From contig NZ_FRCF01000002.1 of assembly GCF_900142805.1 (NCBI RefSeq), positions 248,001 to 312,000 of the forward strand: a stretch of 64,000 nucleotides of DNA, written 5' to 3'. A program made the position numbers and the translations under genes. This DNA comes from Lacicoccus alkaliphilus DSM 16010. Its GTDB lineage: Bacteria; Bacillota; Bacilli; Staphylococcales; Salinicoccaceae. The notes beneath the pieces are model-generated. The model ran no database searches and was not told where the DNA came from. It saw only the letters and a list, made by a program, of their open reading frames with translations. The stretch's first letter is position 1. Every line of letters begins with the position of its first letter. Below are positions 27,345 to 35,871 of this stretch, piece by piece.

Positions 27345-27424
27345 TGATCACATATATAAAGATGAAATTCATATGAAACTCTGCTAATATACTAAAAGTG
27401 AAAAAAAGGGACAGGAGTGCCAAA

Positions 27425-28684
27425 ATGGAATTTACAGAATTAACGACAGAAGAGTTCAATCACTTCACTCATCACAATTTCAGTCATTTCACCCAGACGG
27501 AGGAAAACTACCGTCTGAAAAAGGAGAACGGGACAGAGACTTACCTGGTCGGGGTCAAACAAGAAGACGCAGTCCGTGCGGCTTGTTTAGTCACCCTGAC
27601 CCCTGTGATGAAAGTCATGAAGTATGCCTATACAAACCGGGGGCCTGTAATGGACTACAGTGACAGGAAAGTGTTTGATGCTTTCTTCACCGGTCTGAAG
27701 CAGTTTTTAAAATCCAAAAATGTACTGCATTTGAGGGTGGACCCTTATGAGGTCATCAATGAACGCAATCATGACGGGGAAATAACAAAAGACATGGGTA
27801 AGAGATACATTTTCAATCACTTCCAATCCCATGGCTTCAGTCACGAAGGGTTTTCCGTCGGCTTCGATCCCGTCATCCAGATCCGCTGGCATTCAATACT
27901 GGATCTCACCGGCAAGACCGCAGATGATGTGCTGAACGATATGGACAGCCTGAGGAAGAGGAATATCAGGAAAGCTGAAAAACACGGTCTCCGCATCAAA
28001 TTTCTGGATCTCGACAACATTGATGTATTCCGCAAGTTCATGAAGGATACTTCCGAGAAGAAGGACTTCGTCGACAGGGACGATGAGTACTACATCAGCC
28101 GTAAAAAGTACTTCAAGGATAAAGTGATGATCCCGCTTGTCTATGTAGATCTCGAAAGCTACAACGAAACGACGCAGAAGGATATCGACAAGCTGAAAAA
28201 GAACATCGAGAAAGCGGAACATGCAGTTGAAAAAGACCCTTCCAATGAAAAGCAGAAAAAGAAAATCGTGAATTTAAGTGAACAGCTCTCCAACATCGAG
28301 GATAAGCTCAAAGAAGGGGAAGCGCTGCTTCAGGAACACGGCAGGGAGCTGCCTGTGGCGAGTGCCTATTATTTTGTGACACCTCACGAAGTGGTGTATC
28401 TTGCCGGCGGCAGTGACAACGATTTCAGGCATTTTGCAGGAAGTTACCTGATCCAGTGGAAGATGATCAACTATGCGCTTGAAAATGATATAGATATATA
28501 TAATTTCTACGGTATCAGCGGTGATTTCACACCGGAGGCGGAAGACTACGGCGTCATCCAGTTCAAGAAAGGCTTCAACGCCAAAGTCAATGAGTATATC
28601 GGTGATTTCATACAGCCGGTCAACCGGCCGGCATACGCCCTGTATCAGACTTTAAATCAAGTGCGCCAAAAATTGGGAAGGTAG
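27425..28684 (+). CDS. femA: FemA-like peptidoglycan interpeptide-bridge aminoacyltransferase
   Basis: FemA uses aminoacyl-tRNA to add residues to the lysine side chain of lipid II. The start is the ATG at 27425 after an AGGAG box, giving 419 aa, the usual FemA length. The N-terminus MEFTELTTEEFNHFTHH(N)FSHFTQ resembles FemA. Two GNAT-like halves flank a long antiparallel helical arm at about 245-305 (tRNA-synthetase-like coiled coil). The C-terminal signature IYNFYGISGDFTPEAEDYGVIQFKKGF is conserved. femB follows 1 nt after its stop. The added amino acids (Gly or a mixture) cannot be read from sequence alone. Confidence 0.93.
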   Translation: MEFTELTTEEFNHFTHHNFSHFTQTEENYRLKKENGTETYLVGVKQEDAVRAACLVTLTPVMKVMKYAYTNRGPVMDYSDRKVFDAFFTGLKQFLKSKNVLHLRVDPYEVINERNHDGEITKDMGKRYIFNHFQSHGFSHEGFSVGFDPVIQIRWHSILDLTGKTADDVLNDMDSLRKRNIRKAEKHGLRIKFLDLDNIDVFRKFMKDTSEKKDFVDRDDEYYISRKKYFKDKVMIPLVYVDLESYNETTQKDIDKLKKNIEKAEHAVEKDPSNEKQKKKIVNLSEQLSNIEDKLKEGEALLQEHGRELPVASAYYFVTPHEVVYLAGGSDNDFRHFAGSYLIQWKMINYALENDIDIYNFYGISGDFTPEAEDYGVIQFKKGFNAKVNEYIGDFIQPVNRPAYALYQTLNQVRQKLGR

Positions 28685-28685
28685 G

Positions 28686-29963
28686 ATGAAGATGATTTTT
28701 ACAGAATTAACTGACTCGGAATATCAGAATTATATTGAAAAAGGGGAGGAATCCGCCTTTTTTCAGATGATCGAGAATAAGGCCAACCGGGAGTTGGAAG
28801 ATGGCCAGTCCGTCAGGCTGCTCGGCGTCAAGGACGATGCCGGTGAAGTCATTGCAGCATGTTTATTCACGTTGAAATCAACGGGGCTCGGACAATACTT
28901 TTACTATTCCAACCGCGGCCCGGTCCTTGACTATCATGACCATGATCTCGTGAGGTTTTATCTTCAGGGACTGACACGGTATTTAAAGAAGAATAACTGT
29001 TCCTATGTGAAGGTCGACCCGAACTGGATTTATAAGAAGTACGATAAAGACGTGAATGAAAAGGCCGATTACCCTGTCCAGGATGCATTGATTCAAATCC
29101 TTGAAGAGGAAGGATATGTGCATCAGGGCTTTACACGCGGCTATTCCAAAACCTCACAGGCCCGCTGGATGAGTGTCTTGGATGTGAGCGGCTATGATGA
29201 TGTCAATGGACTCGTCAAGACCTTCGATTCACAGCGCAAAAGGAATATCAAGAAAGCTCAGAAGTACGGTGTGAAAGTCAGGTTCCTCGAAGTGGATGAG
29301 ATGGATAAGTTCATGAAGTTGTATCTTGCCACTTCGGAGAGGCAGGGCTTCTTCACACATCCGGACCCGCTCAAATACTTCACCTACTTTAAAATGACCT
29401 ACAAGGACAAGCTGCTGGTCCCGCTTGCCTATATTGAGCTGGATGAATATATTGGAAATCTGACGAAAGAACATGAAGACCTGAAAAAACGTCATGACCA
29501 GCAAAGTGCCAAAGAGAATAAGAACGATAAGACGCTCAACAAGATCAAAGAGATGGAAAAGCAGATGAACAAGATTGGGGAAGATCTTGAAGAGGCACGC
29601 GAAATACAGAAGATTGAAGGCAATACGCTGGACCTTGCTGCAGGCATATATTTCGAGACGCCTTATGAACTGGTATATAACTCAGGTGCGAGCACAAGCA
29701 AGTACCCGCAATTCGTCGGACCTTACATGATGCACCATGAAATGATGAAATACTGCATCGAAAATGGCATCGCCCGCTATAATTTCTACGGTGTGAGCGG
29801 CGACTTCAGTGAAGATGGCGAAGACTACGGTGTCTACAGGTTCAAGCGCGGTTTCAATGCGGAGATTGAAGAACTTGTCGGCGACTTTGTAAAAGTCATC
29901 AAAACAGTGCCGTACAATGTTTATAAAGTGAAGGCGAAAATGAACCAGATCATTTCAAAGTAA
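28686..29963 (+). CDS. femB: FemB-like peptidoglycan interpeptide-bridge aminoacyltransferase
   Basis: 425 aa. It shares with FemB the segments YYSNRGPVLDYHD, DSQRKRNIKKAQKYGVKVRFLE and YNFYGVSGDFSEDGEDYGVYRFKRGF. The helical arm covers about 258-310. Two in-frame ATGs exist at 28686 and 28692; the second is better spaced from GGAAGG and matches the MxFTEL start of homologues, so the protein may be 2 residues shorter. It probably acts after FemA to extend the bridge, as in Staphylococcus aureus. Confidence 0.92.
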   Translation: MKMIFTELTDSEYQNYIEKGEESAFFQMIENKANRELEDGQSVRLLGVKDDAGEVIAACLFTLKSTGLGQYFYYSNRGPVLDYHDHDLVRFYLQGLTRYLKKNNCSYVKVDPNWIYKKYDKDVNEKADYPVQDALIQILEEEGYVHQGFTRGYSKTSQARWMSVLDVSGYDDVNGLVKTFDSQRKRNIKKAQKYGVKVRFLEVDEMDKFMKLYLATSERQGFFTHPDPLKYFTYFKMTYKDKLLVPLAYIELDEYIGNLTKEHEDLKKRHDQQSAKENKNDKTLNKIKEMEKQMNKIGEDLEEAREIQKIEGNTLDLAAGIYFETPYELVYNSGASTSKYPQFVGPYMMHHEMMKYCIENGIARYNFYGVSGDFSEDGEDYGVYRFKRGFNAEIEELVGDFVKVIKTVPYNVYKVKAKMNQIISK

Positions 29964-29984
29964 ATACAGAAAGGCTGAACTTGA

Positions 29985-31229
29985 ATGCATACAGCGAGTG
30001 TAAATGAACAAACTTTCAAAAAATTCATCAGTGAATATGACAGTTATATGCATTACCTGCATGATGATTCATATTATGATTACATCTCCGCCATTTATGA
30101 GACGCATCTCCTCGGTCTGTATGAAGGCGATGAATTAATCGGTGTAACAATGCTCAGTGCCACATCAGTCATGAAGAAATACCGTTTGTTCACATCCCAT
30201 ACAGGTCCGCTGATCAGAGATTTCAATAATGAACGGCTGAAGTTTTTCCTTGAAGAAATTGATGAATATGTTCAACAAAAAGGCGCATTGCAGCTGATCC
30301 ATTCCCCGTACCACATTTATCAGATGCGGGATAAGGATGGAAATGGAATTGAGCATGCAAGGAACAATCCGGACATCATTAAAATTTATGAAAACCTTGG
30401 CTACAGCCATCACGGCTTCACAAAGCAGCTGGTGACGGAGGAGCTGCTCAGATATCAGGGCGTCCTGGACATCACCCCAAGTGAACAAGAACTGATGAAG
30501 AATATGGATTCAACCACCAGGTACAACACAAAACAGGCGGATATCATGCCGGTCAGGCTGAGATACCTGGAAGAGGACGAGTATGACACCTTCATAGAAA
30601 TCTATAAGGAAACCGAGGAAAGAATCGGTTTCGACCCGGTCCCTTCGCATAAGATCAAAAACCTGCTGAAAACGTTGAAGGATAAGATGTATCTCGTGAT
30701 GACATATGTCAATGTGGATGAGTACCTCAATCAACTGGCAGATGAACGCGACGCACTGCTTGAGGAGAAAGAAGACATACTTGATAAGGAAAAACAGGGC
30801 AGGGCGACGAAGGGTCAGAAAAAGAAGCTTGGGCAGATCGACCAGCAACTCGACAGCAAGTACTCGAGAATTGAAAAAGTCGAAGGCTACAAAGCGGAAT
30901 TCGGCACGGAACTGAACCTGTCCGCAGCGATGTATTATTATAACAATCATGAAATGGTGTACTTATTCAGCGGCAGCTATCCTGAACTGTCATTCTTCAA
31001 AGGCACGAACTATGCAACATGGGAAATGATCAAAAAGGCAAAAGCACTCGGCCTGAAACGGTTCAACTTCTTCGGGCTGACAGGGGACTTTACAGAAGAT
31101 GCCAAAGACTACGGCGTCTACAAGTTCAAAAAGGGATATAACATTGAAATAGAAGAACTGCCGGGAACATTCGATAAAGTGTTCCGCAAACTGATTTTCA
31201 AAATAGCACGGAAACTCAATAAAATATGA
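29985..31229 (+). CDS. Third FemABX-family aminoacyltransferase (FmhA/FmhC-like)
   Basis: 414 aa, same fold as the two preceding genes but clearly diverged. It has an ETHLLGLYEGDELIGVTML start region, a helical arm at about 240-300 (LADERDALLEEKEDILDKEKQG...), and the C-terminal FNFFGLTGDFTEDAKDYGVYKFKKGY signature. It lacks the MxFTEL opening and is not a clear FmhB/FemX. It follows femB by 21 nt in the same operon. It may add a different residue such as serine to the bridge, as proposed for Fmh proteins; this is inference. Confidence 0.85.
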   Translation: MHTASVNEQTFKKFISEYDSYMHYLHDDSYYDYISAIYETHLLGLYEGDELIGVTMLSATSVMKKYRLFTSHTGPLIRDFNNERLKFFLEEIDEYVQQKGALQLIHSPYHIYQMRDKDGNGIEHARNNPDIIKIYENLGYSHHGFTKQLVTEELLRYQGVLDITPSEQELMKNMDSTTRYNTKQADIMPVRLRYLEEDEYDTFIEIYKETEERIGFDPVPSHKIKNLLKTLKDKMYLVMTYVNVDEYLNQLADERDALLEEKEDILDKEKQGRATKGQKKKLGQIDQQLDSKYSRIEKVEGYKAEFGTELNLSAAMYYYNNHEMVYLFSGSYPELSFFKGTNYATWEMIKKAKALGLKRFNFFGLTGDFTEDAKDYGVYKFKKGYNIEIEELPGTFDKVFRKLIFKIARKLNKI

Positions 31230-31236
31230 CGGTGAT

Positions 31237-31268
31237 AGGGCGGGATGATATGTAATTTCGCCCTTTTA
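31237..31268 (+). terminator. Weak terminator after the fem cluster
   Basis: AGGGCG and CGCCCT pair across a 16-nt loop and are followed by TTTTAT. Confidence 0.5.
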
Positions 31269-31269
31269 T

Positions 31270-31560
31270 ATCGATAAATAATTCGGAATTTTTTGAAAAT
31301 TATAAAGGGGGGTGAAATATAGTAATAAAGGATATAAATATGCAAAGAAATTCACAAATGATTGGCAGAAGATCATGAGGAAAAACACAAATGAAACTGC
31401 AATATGCACTGAAGGAAGAAAACATTCCAAGTAAAGTTTATATGAAAATAATGACAGGATGGAAAGTTTTGTACATCAAACAGTGCAATTACAGTTAAAT
31501 TGACCAGGTTAAGTATGATTTAAAGGAAAGATGACTGTAATGGAGATAAACACACAGACA
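31270..31560. other. AT-rich intergenic stretch with only tiny reading frames
   Basis: No long gene is present. A GTG-started frame at 31311 (about 40 codons) partly overlaps a G-rich box, and an ATG-started frame at 31391-31498 encodes 35 residues. Base use is much more AT-rich than the neighbouring genes. I see no terminator or promoter that stands out. Confidence 0.5.
31391..31498 (+). CDS. Possible 35-residue small protein
   Basis: The peptide begins MKLQYALKEENIPSKVYMK and ends KQCNYS. An AGGA box lies 8-9 nt upstream of the ATG. It is basic with no membrane segment. There is no homology I recognise and no supporting context, so this may be chance. Confidence 0.2.
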   Translation: MKLQYALKEENIPSKVYMKIMTGWKVLYIKQCNYS

Positions 31561-31752
31561 TTAAAGGTATATAAACGCGATGACAAAAGCTACAAGTAAA
31601 AATACAAATGAACCGATGACTGTGAACATGAATCGTTTACTGAGCCCGTATTTATCTTTGGGAACATCAGCATCGGATTCCATTTCCTTGGCATTTTTGA
31701 ATACCACGAACACTGAGACGGCAATAATAAAAACTAAAATGATCAGACCCAC
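31561..31752 (-). CDS. Small two-helix membrane protein
   Basis: 63 aa with a GTG start at 31752 and a GGAG box 9 nt upstream. Residues 2-18 (GLIILVFIIAVSVFVVF) and 41-62 (FMFTVIGSFVFLLVAFVIAFIYL) are membrane segments joined by a charged loop. It belongs to no family I can name. The good ribosome-binding site and clean hydrophobic pattern make it likely real. Confidence 0.6.
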   Translation of the reverse strand: MGLIILVFIIAVSVFVVFKNAKEMESDADVPKDKYGLSKRFMFTVIGSFVFLLVAFVIAFIYL

Positions 31753-32346
31753 AAATAATCGCTCCAGATATCAGATTAATATGGTTATGATACCATAAAA
31801 ATACCGCCCTTTTGAAATACATCTTAAAGTTTACATAACATATATTATAGGAAGTTATATGCCGCTGGTAAAACCGTGGATGATCTCCCCCTACCATCAT
31901 ATATCCAATGCATCAATTCCAAGTGCAATCAGCATATAGTATATTATCATTGAAAATCATGTCTGCGCACCACTTGCACAAATATAAGGCCTCACTGGCA
32001 CCGGTGCTGCCCGGTCGCAGTTGGTCACTGCTTTTTCTCCGCATCACTCATCTTCCGACTATGCGGTGTACGGCACCATTCAGCAGCTGAGTGCTGCACT
32101 ATCGCACAACTCCCGACAGCACGACTCCCGGAGTGACCGGTTGACGTTCCACCCTGTCCTCCGTCTCTTTGTGAAGTTGTGCAATCATCTTCGGCTGCGG
32201 CCCCTTCCTTTAGAGCAAAAATGGTTCTTCCGATATTGAATTTTGTCACTTCACCCTATTGAAGTAATATTCTACTATTAAATCCCTGCATCCATTTGAC
32301 ATATAAACCGATTCATAATATATTATTAAGCAGACGTTAAAATTTT
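31753..32346. other. 594-bp intergenic region containing a GC-rich, hairpin-rich block
   Basis: The flanks (31753-31970 and 32240-32346) are AT-rich. The middle, about 31975-32215, is abruptly GC-rich and packed with inverted repeats: GCACAACT/AGTTGTGC spanning 32104-32182, CCGCAT/ATGCGG, GCAGT/ACTGC, GGTG/CACC and ACTCCGGGAGT. A 74-codon minus-strand frame crosses it without a ribosome-binding site. I do not recognise a known RNA family (see findings). The 3' end holds the tRNA promoter. Confidence 0.6.
32296..32324 (+). promoter_or_regulatory. Promoter of tRNA-Val
   Basis: TTGACA at 32296-32301 and TATATT at 32319-32324 with a 17-nt spacer, ending 22 nt before the tRNA. Confidence 0.8.
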
Positions 32347-32418
32347 GACTCCGTAGCTCAGCGGGAGAGCGCTTGCTTGACATGCAAGAGGTCGGTGGTT
32401 CGAAACCACTCGGAGTCA
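32347..32418 (+). tRNA. tRNA-Val (anticodon GAC)
   Basis: The acceptor stem GACTCCG/CGGAGTC is perfect, with discriminator A. The D arm is GCTC...GAGC. The anticodon arm CTTGC-TTGACAT-GCAAG gives anticodon GAC, reading GUC and GUU. The T arm is GGTGG-TTCGAAA-CCACT. The CCA end is not encoded. A terminator follows. Confidence 0.97.
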
Positions 32419-32426
32419 TCAAATGA

Positions 32427-32463
32427 GAAGTGCCCGGAATTTTCATTCCAGGCACTTTTTTTA
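32427..32463. terminator. Terminator after tRNA-Val, shared with convergent cdd
   Basis: AAGTGCC and GGCACTT form the outer stem and GAAT/ATTC the inner one, followed by TTTTTTTAT. Confidence 0.9.
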
Positions 32464-32859
32464 TATTGTATGGGCCTCAACAGCCTTCCAGTCATAAGGC
32501 AGAAGGTCTTTGATTGTAAGTATTTTGTCCTTCCCGATCATCACTTCGGTGCTCATGTTGCCGAGGTGGATCTGGCTGATGAATTCACGGCAGCGTCCGC
32601 AGGGAGGCAGGATGGACCCATTTTTGCCGGCCGCGACCACTTGTAAAATCCGGCTCTCCCCGTCAGTGACCATAGCAGCCACTGCCGAGTGCTCCGCACA
32701 AAAGCCTGTGCCGCAGTCGGTGACGATGGACACCCCTGTATAAACTTTTCCGTTCTCCGCCAGGAGTGCAGCGCCGACGCTTGCGACTGTCGCATACTTT
32801 GTCAGTTCACGGCGGTTCCTGACTTCCTTTGCCCGAGTATAAAGGTCTTCAAATGACAT
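32461..32859 (-). CDS. cdd: Cytidine deaminase
   Basis: Deaminates cytidine and deoxycytidine to uridine forms in pyrimidine salvage. The start is set at the ATG at 32859, behind GGAAAGGGA, giving the standard 132 aa; the frame is open 18 codons further up. The zinc site is C54 and E56 (CAEHSAV) with C87 and C90 (PPCGRC). In staphylococci cdd is usually next to era, but here it stands alone and convergent with a tRNA. Confidence 0.95.
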   Translation of the reverse strand: MSFEDLYTRAKEVRNRRELTKYATVASVGAALLAENGKVYTGVSIVTDCGTGFCAEHSAVAAMVTDGESRILQVVAAGKNGSILPPCGRCREFISQIHLGNMSTEVMIGKDKILTIKDLLPYDWKAVEAHTI

Positions 32860-33077
32860 TCTTTTCAGTCCCTTTCCAATTGATGTCTGTGAGGTCCGTC
32901 CGCCCTCCTCCACTTCTGATTATACTCCTAAATGACCCTTTAAATGAATCATAGTGCTCCCGTTCTACATAAAATTTCATTCCAGGTTCCTTATTCTTTT
33001 GAATATTCATACTACTCTATAGTAGACTGGGTGTGATCATACTCAAATTTAAAGAAATGAAGGGGATGAGTAACATC

Positions 33078-34472
33078 ATGTATACTGTATTAGTTTTATC
33101 TTACTTAGTCATCGTAGTTGGAATAGGAGTATATTTTGCGAAGTATACGAAAAACATCGAAGATTTTGCCCTGGCCGGGAGAGGGTTGAATACTCCGGTA
33201 TTGCTCGGAACACTGTTTGCCACCTATATCGGCGGCGCAACCGTCGTCGGCTGGACAGGCAGCTTCTATACCATGGGGATCGACTGGTGGTTCAGCGGAC
33301 TCGGGGCGATTCTCGGTATCATTGCAGCAACTTTCCTGCTTGCCGAAAGGTTCCGTAACCTGGAACAATTCACCGTCCCGGATATGCTTGCATTGAGGTA
33401 CAGCAGCAGTACGCGTTATGTCAGTGCCGCGATGATCATCGTCGGGGATATCGCGATAGTGACCGTACAGATACTCGCCTTGACAGGGATCCTGGTAACA
33501 TTCACCGATATTGACCGGATGCCTGCGATGATCATCAGCATCGTCTCTTTTACCCTGATTTCATTATTCGGGGGCATGAAAGGTGTCGCCATCACCGATG
33601 CCATCCAGGCCATTTTGATTTTCGGCGGGTTATTGTTCGGTGTGATTGTGGTGTTCAACATGGGTGACGGCCCGGGCGCCGTCTTCACCGCCCTCCCTGA
33701 AAATTATTTCTCGCCATTTACAGAGGTCACTTACCTCGGGGCACTTGGGCTGGCAATCGCCTCATTCGGTACCACTGCAGTATCCCAGTCCATGATATTC
33801 ACAAGGGTGTTTTCAGCTAAAAGTTCCAAAGTGGCCAAACGCGGATTGATGTGGCTGATACCTACCGCATTGATCGGATACGGGCTGGTTGCGCTGCTCG
33901 GCTACAGCGGACAGGCGCTCCTCGGTCCGGACGTTCCTGAATCGGATGTATTCGCAGTGGTGGTGACGAATCTGATGACACCTTTCATCGGTGGCCTGCT
34001 GCTTGCGGTCGTGATGGCTGCGATAGTAACATCTACGAACTCCATCCTTCTCAGTTCCAGTGTGAACCTGACGAGGGACTTTTACCAGCAACTGGTGAAA
34101 CGGGATGTCAGCAATGTTGAATTGATGCGTGTCGGGCAGGTTTCAGTCATCATCTTTTCGATTCTTGCATTCATCCTTGCGGTCGTCATGCCGGATATCG
34201 TCACGGCAATCGTCTTCGCATACACCATGTACAGTGCTAGCCTGCTCGTTCCACTCTATGCCGGCTACTTGTGGAAAGGCGCGACAGCAGCTGCAGGTAC
34301 GTCCGGCGTCATCGCCGGCGGCGGGACTGCACTGCTCTGGTATGTACTGCAGGAACCGTTTGGCCTGCCTTCGATGATTCCCGCAATCGTCGTGTCGCTG
34401 CTTGTCGTATTCGGGGTCAGCATGTTCACCCAAAAACCGAATGAAGAGCAGCTGAAGGTTTTCGATAAATGA
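33078..34472 (+). CDS. Sodium:solute symporter (SSS family)
   Basis: About 464 aa with 13 or so membrane segments. The N-terminal helix MYTVLVLSYLVIVVGIGVYF and the following KNIEDFALAGRGL are typical of the SSS family (the PanF/PutP superfamily). The GGATVVGWTGSFYTMGIDWWF loop and SFGTTAVSQSMIFTRVFSAKS are also conserved. The start at 33078 has AGGGG 12 nt upstream; an ATG at 33066 directly abuts the box. Substrate unknown: relatives move pantothenate, proline, betaine-like solutes or sugars. Confidence 0.88.
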   Translation: MYTVLVLSYLVIVVGIGVYFAKYTKNIEDFALAGRGLNTPVLLGTLFATYIGGATVVGWTGSFYTMGIDWWFSGLGAILGIIAATFLLAERFRNLEQFTVPDMLALRYSSSTRYVSAAMIIVGDIAIVTVQILALTGILVTFTDIDRMPAMIISIVSFTLISLFGGMKGVAITDAIQAILIFGGLLFGVIVVFNMGDGPGAVFTALPENYFSPFTEVTYLGALGLAIASFGTTAVSQSMIFTRVFSAKSSKVAKRGLMWLIPTALIGYGLVALLGYSGQALLGPDVPESDVFAVVVTNLMTPFIGGLLLAVVMAAIVTSTNSILLSSSVNLTRDFYQQLVKRDVSNVELMRVGQVSVIIFSILAFILAVVMPDIVTAIVFAYTMYSASLLVPLYAGYLWKGATAAAGTSGVIAGGGTALLWYVLQEPFGLPSMIPAIVVSLLVVFGVSMFTQKPNEEQLKVFDK

Positions 34473-34483
34473 TATGTAGAAGT

Positions 34484-34518
34484 AAAATCAGCAACTTGTA
34501 AGTTGCTGATTTTTTGTT
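34484..34518. terminator. Bidirectional terminator after the SSS symporter
   Basis: AAAATCAGCAACTT and AAGTTGCTGATTTT form a near-perfect stem with a GT loop, followed by TTTTG. Confidence 0.92.
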
Positions 34519-34552
34519 TCCCTGTAAAGTTTTCATCAAATCCACTGCATAC

Positions 34553-35584
34553 TTACAAGTGGTTTATATCTTTGATCAATGCTGCAACATCCTCTGTCTT
34601 CGTCGACCAGCTTGTACAGAAACGGACGGCTTTTCTTTCCTCATCCAAATGTTCCCAAATATGAAATGCATATTTTGAGCTCAACCGGTCCATCTGATTT
34701 TTTGTCAGTATGGGGAATATCTGATTCGTGGGGGATGGAAAGTACATTTCTATGTCATTGCTTCTGAACGCTTCATTCAGAAGGTCAGCCATCTCGATTG
34801 CATGTTCCGATACTTCAACATATAAATTGTTTTCAAACAGCACTTCGAACTGTATTCCGAGCAGCCGTCCTTTCGCCAGCATACCGCCTTTCTGCTTGAT
34901 GATATAGCGGAAATCTTCTTTGAGGCCATCATGCGCGATTACGATCGCTTCGCCGAACAATGCACCGACTTTAGTCCCGCCGATGTAATAGACATCACAC
35001 ATGTTGGATAGATCCCTCAAAGTCACATCGTTTTCCTTAGATGCCAGTCCATATCCGAGTCTTGCGCCATCAACCATCAAATAAAGGTTCTTCTCATCGC
35101 ATACAGTTCTGATGGCTTCAAACTCCTTTTTGGAGTACAATGTCCCGGATTCCGTCGGCTGCGAAATACAGACCATTTTAGGCTGAGGCATATGTTCATG
35201 GGTGGGATCATTCCAATGATTTTCCACGTATTCCCGGACCTGACCGGCATTTATCTTTCCATTTTCAGCCTCAATTTCCAATACTTTATGACCTGTGGCT
35301 TCAATTGCGCCGGTTTCATGAACAGTGATATGCCCCGTGCTGGGAGCGATGACACCTTGATGCGGCCGGAGCGCTGAAGAAATGATGGTCAAATTGGCCT
35401 GGGTGCCTCCCGACACAAAGTGAACATCCACATCATTTTCACTGAGTTTCCTAATGTATTCTTTTGCAGCAGTGGTATGGTGATCTGTACCGTAACCAGG
35501 CAGCTGCTCTTCATTCGTTTCCACCAGTCGCTGAAGAATCGATCGATGTGCGCCCTCTGTATAATCGTTGTCGAATCTGATCAT
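34553..35584 (-). CDS. Threonine aldolase / beta-eliminating lyase family PLP enzyme
   Basis: Fold type I PLP enzyme, probably a low-specificity L-threonine aldolase that cleaves threonine to glycine and acetaldehyde. The ATG at 35584 is 8 nt after GGGAGG and gives 343 aa. PLP ligands are D172 (MVDGARLGYG) and the Schiff-base lysine K205 (IGGTKVGALFGEA). HFVSGGTQAN near 55-64 is the phosphate-binding region. The glycine product would suit interpeptide-bridge synthesis, but that link is inference. Confidence 0.88.
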   Translation of the reverse strand: MIRFDNDYTEGAHRSILQRLVETNEEQLPGYGTDHHTTAAKEYIRKLSENDVDVHFVSGGTQANLTIISSALRPHQGVIAPSTGHITVHETGAIEATGHKVLEIEAENGKINAGQVREYVENHWNDPTHEHMPQPKMVCISQPTESGTLYSKKEFEAIRTVCDEKNLYLMVDGARLGYGLASKENDVTLRDLSNMCDVYYIGGTKVGALFGEAIVIAHDGLKEDFRYIIKQKGGMLAKGRLLGIQFEVLFENNLYVEVSEHAIEMADLLNEAFRSNDIEMYFPSPTNQIFPILTKNQMDRLSSKYAFHIWEHLDEERKAVRFCTSWSTKTEDVAALIKDINHL

Positions 35585-35697
35585 TCCCGTTACCTCCCTC
35601 ATATATTTGCCTTTTTAATGAAAACTCTCATCAATATTGTAAGCCTTCCCATGTAGCATATTAAAGTGAAAAGGGATATAGAGTGATAAAAGGGATA

Positions 35698-35726
35698 TAA
35701 AAAACCCGGCCTTAGGCCGGGTTTTC
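35698..35726. terminator. Terminator for the small membrane-protein gene
   Basis: AAAAACCCGGCC and GGCCGGGTTTT form a strong hairpin with a TTA loop. It separates the two minus-strand genes. Confidence 0.88.
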
Positions 35727-35871
35727 AAAGGCTTTTAGTATTTTTATTTTTAATGAAATCGTCAATTAGCTGTTGTTGAAGGCATTTCCGCCTTTTTTTA
35801 CCGATATCCTCAAAGCTGCTGCACGCCTAAACAAACAAGTGTATTATTGCGCTTGTTTTGAAGGTGGTGAA

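Noticed and set aside
32025-32249. 74-codon minus-strand frame in the GC-rich block
   Set aside because: No ribosome-binding site, odd composition, and it overlaps many hairpins; the structure explains the open frame better.
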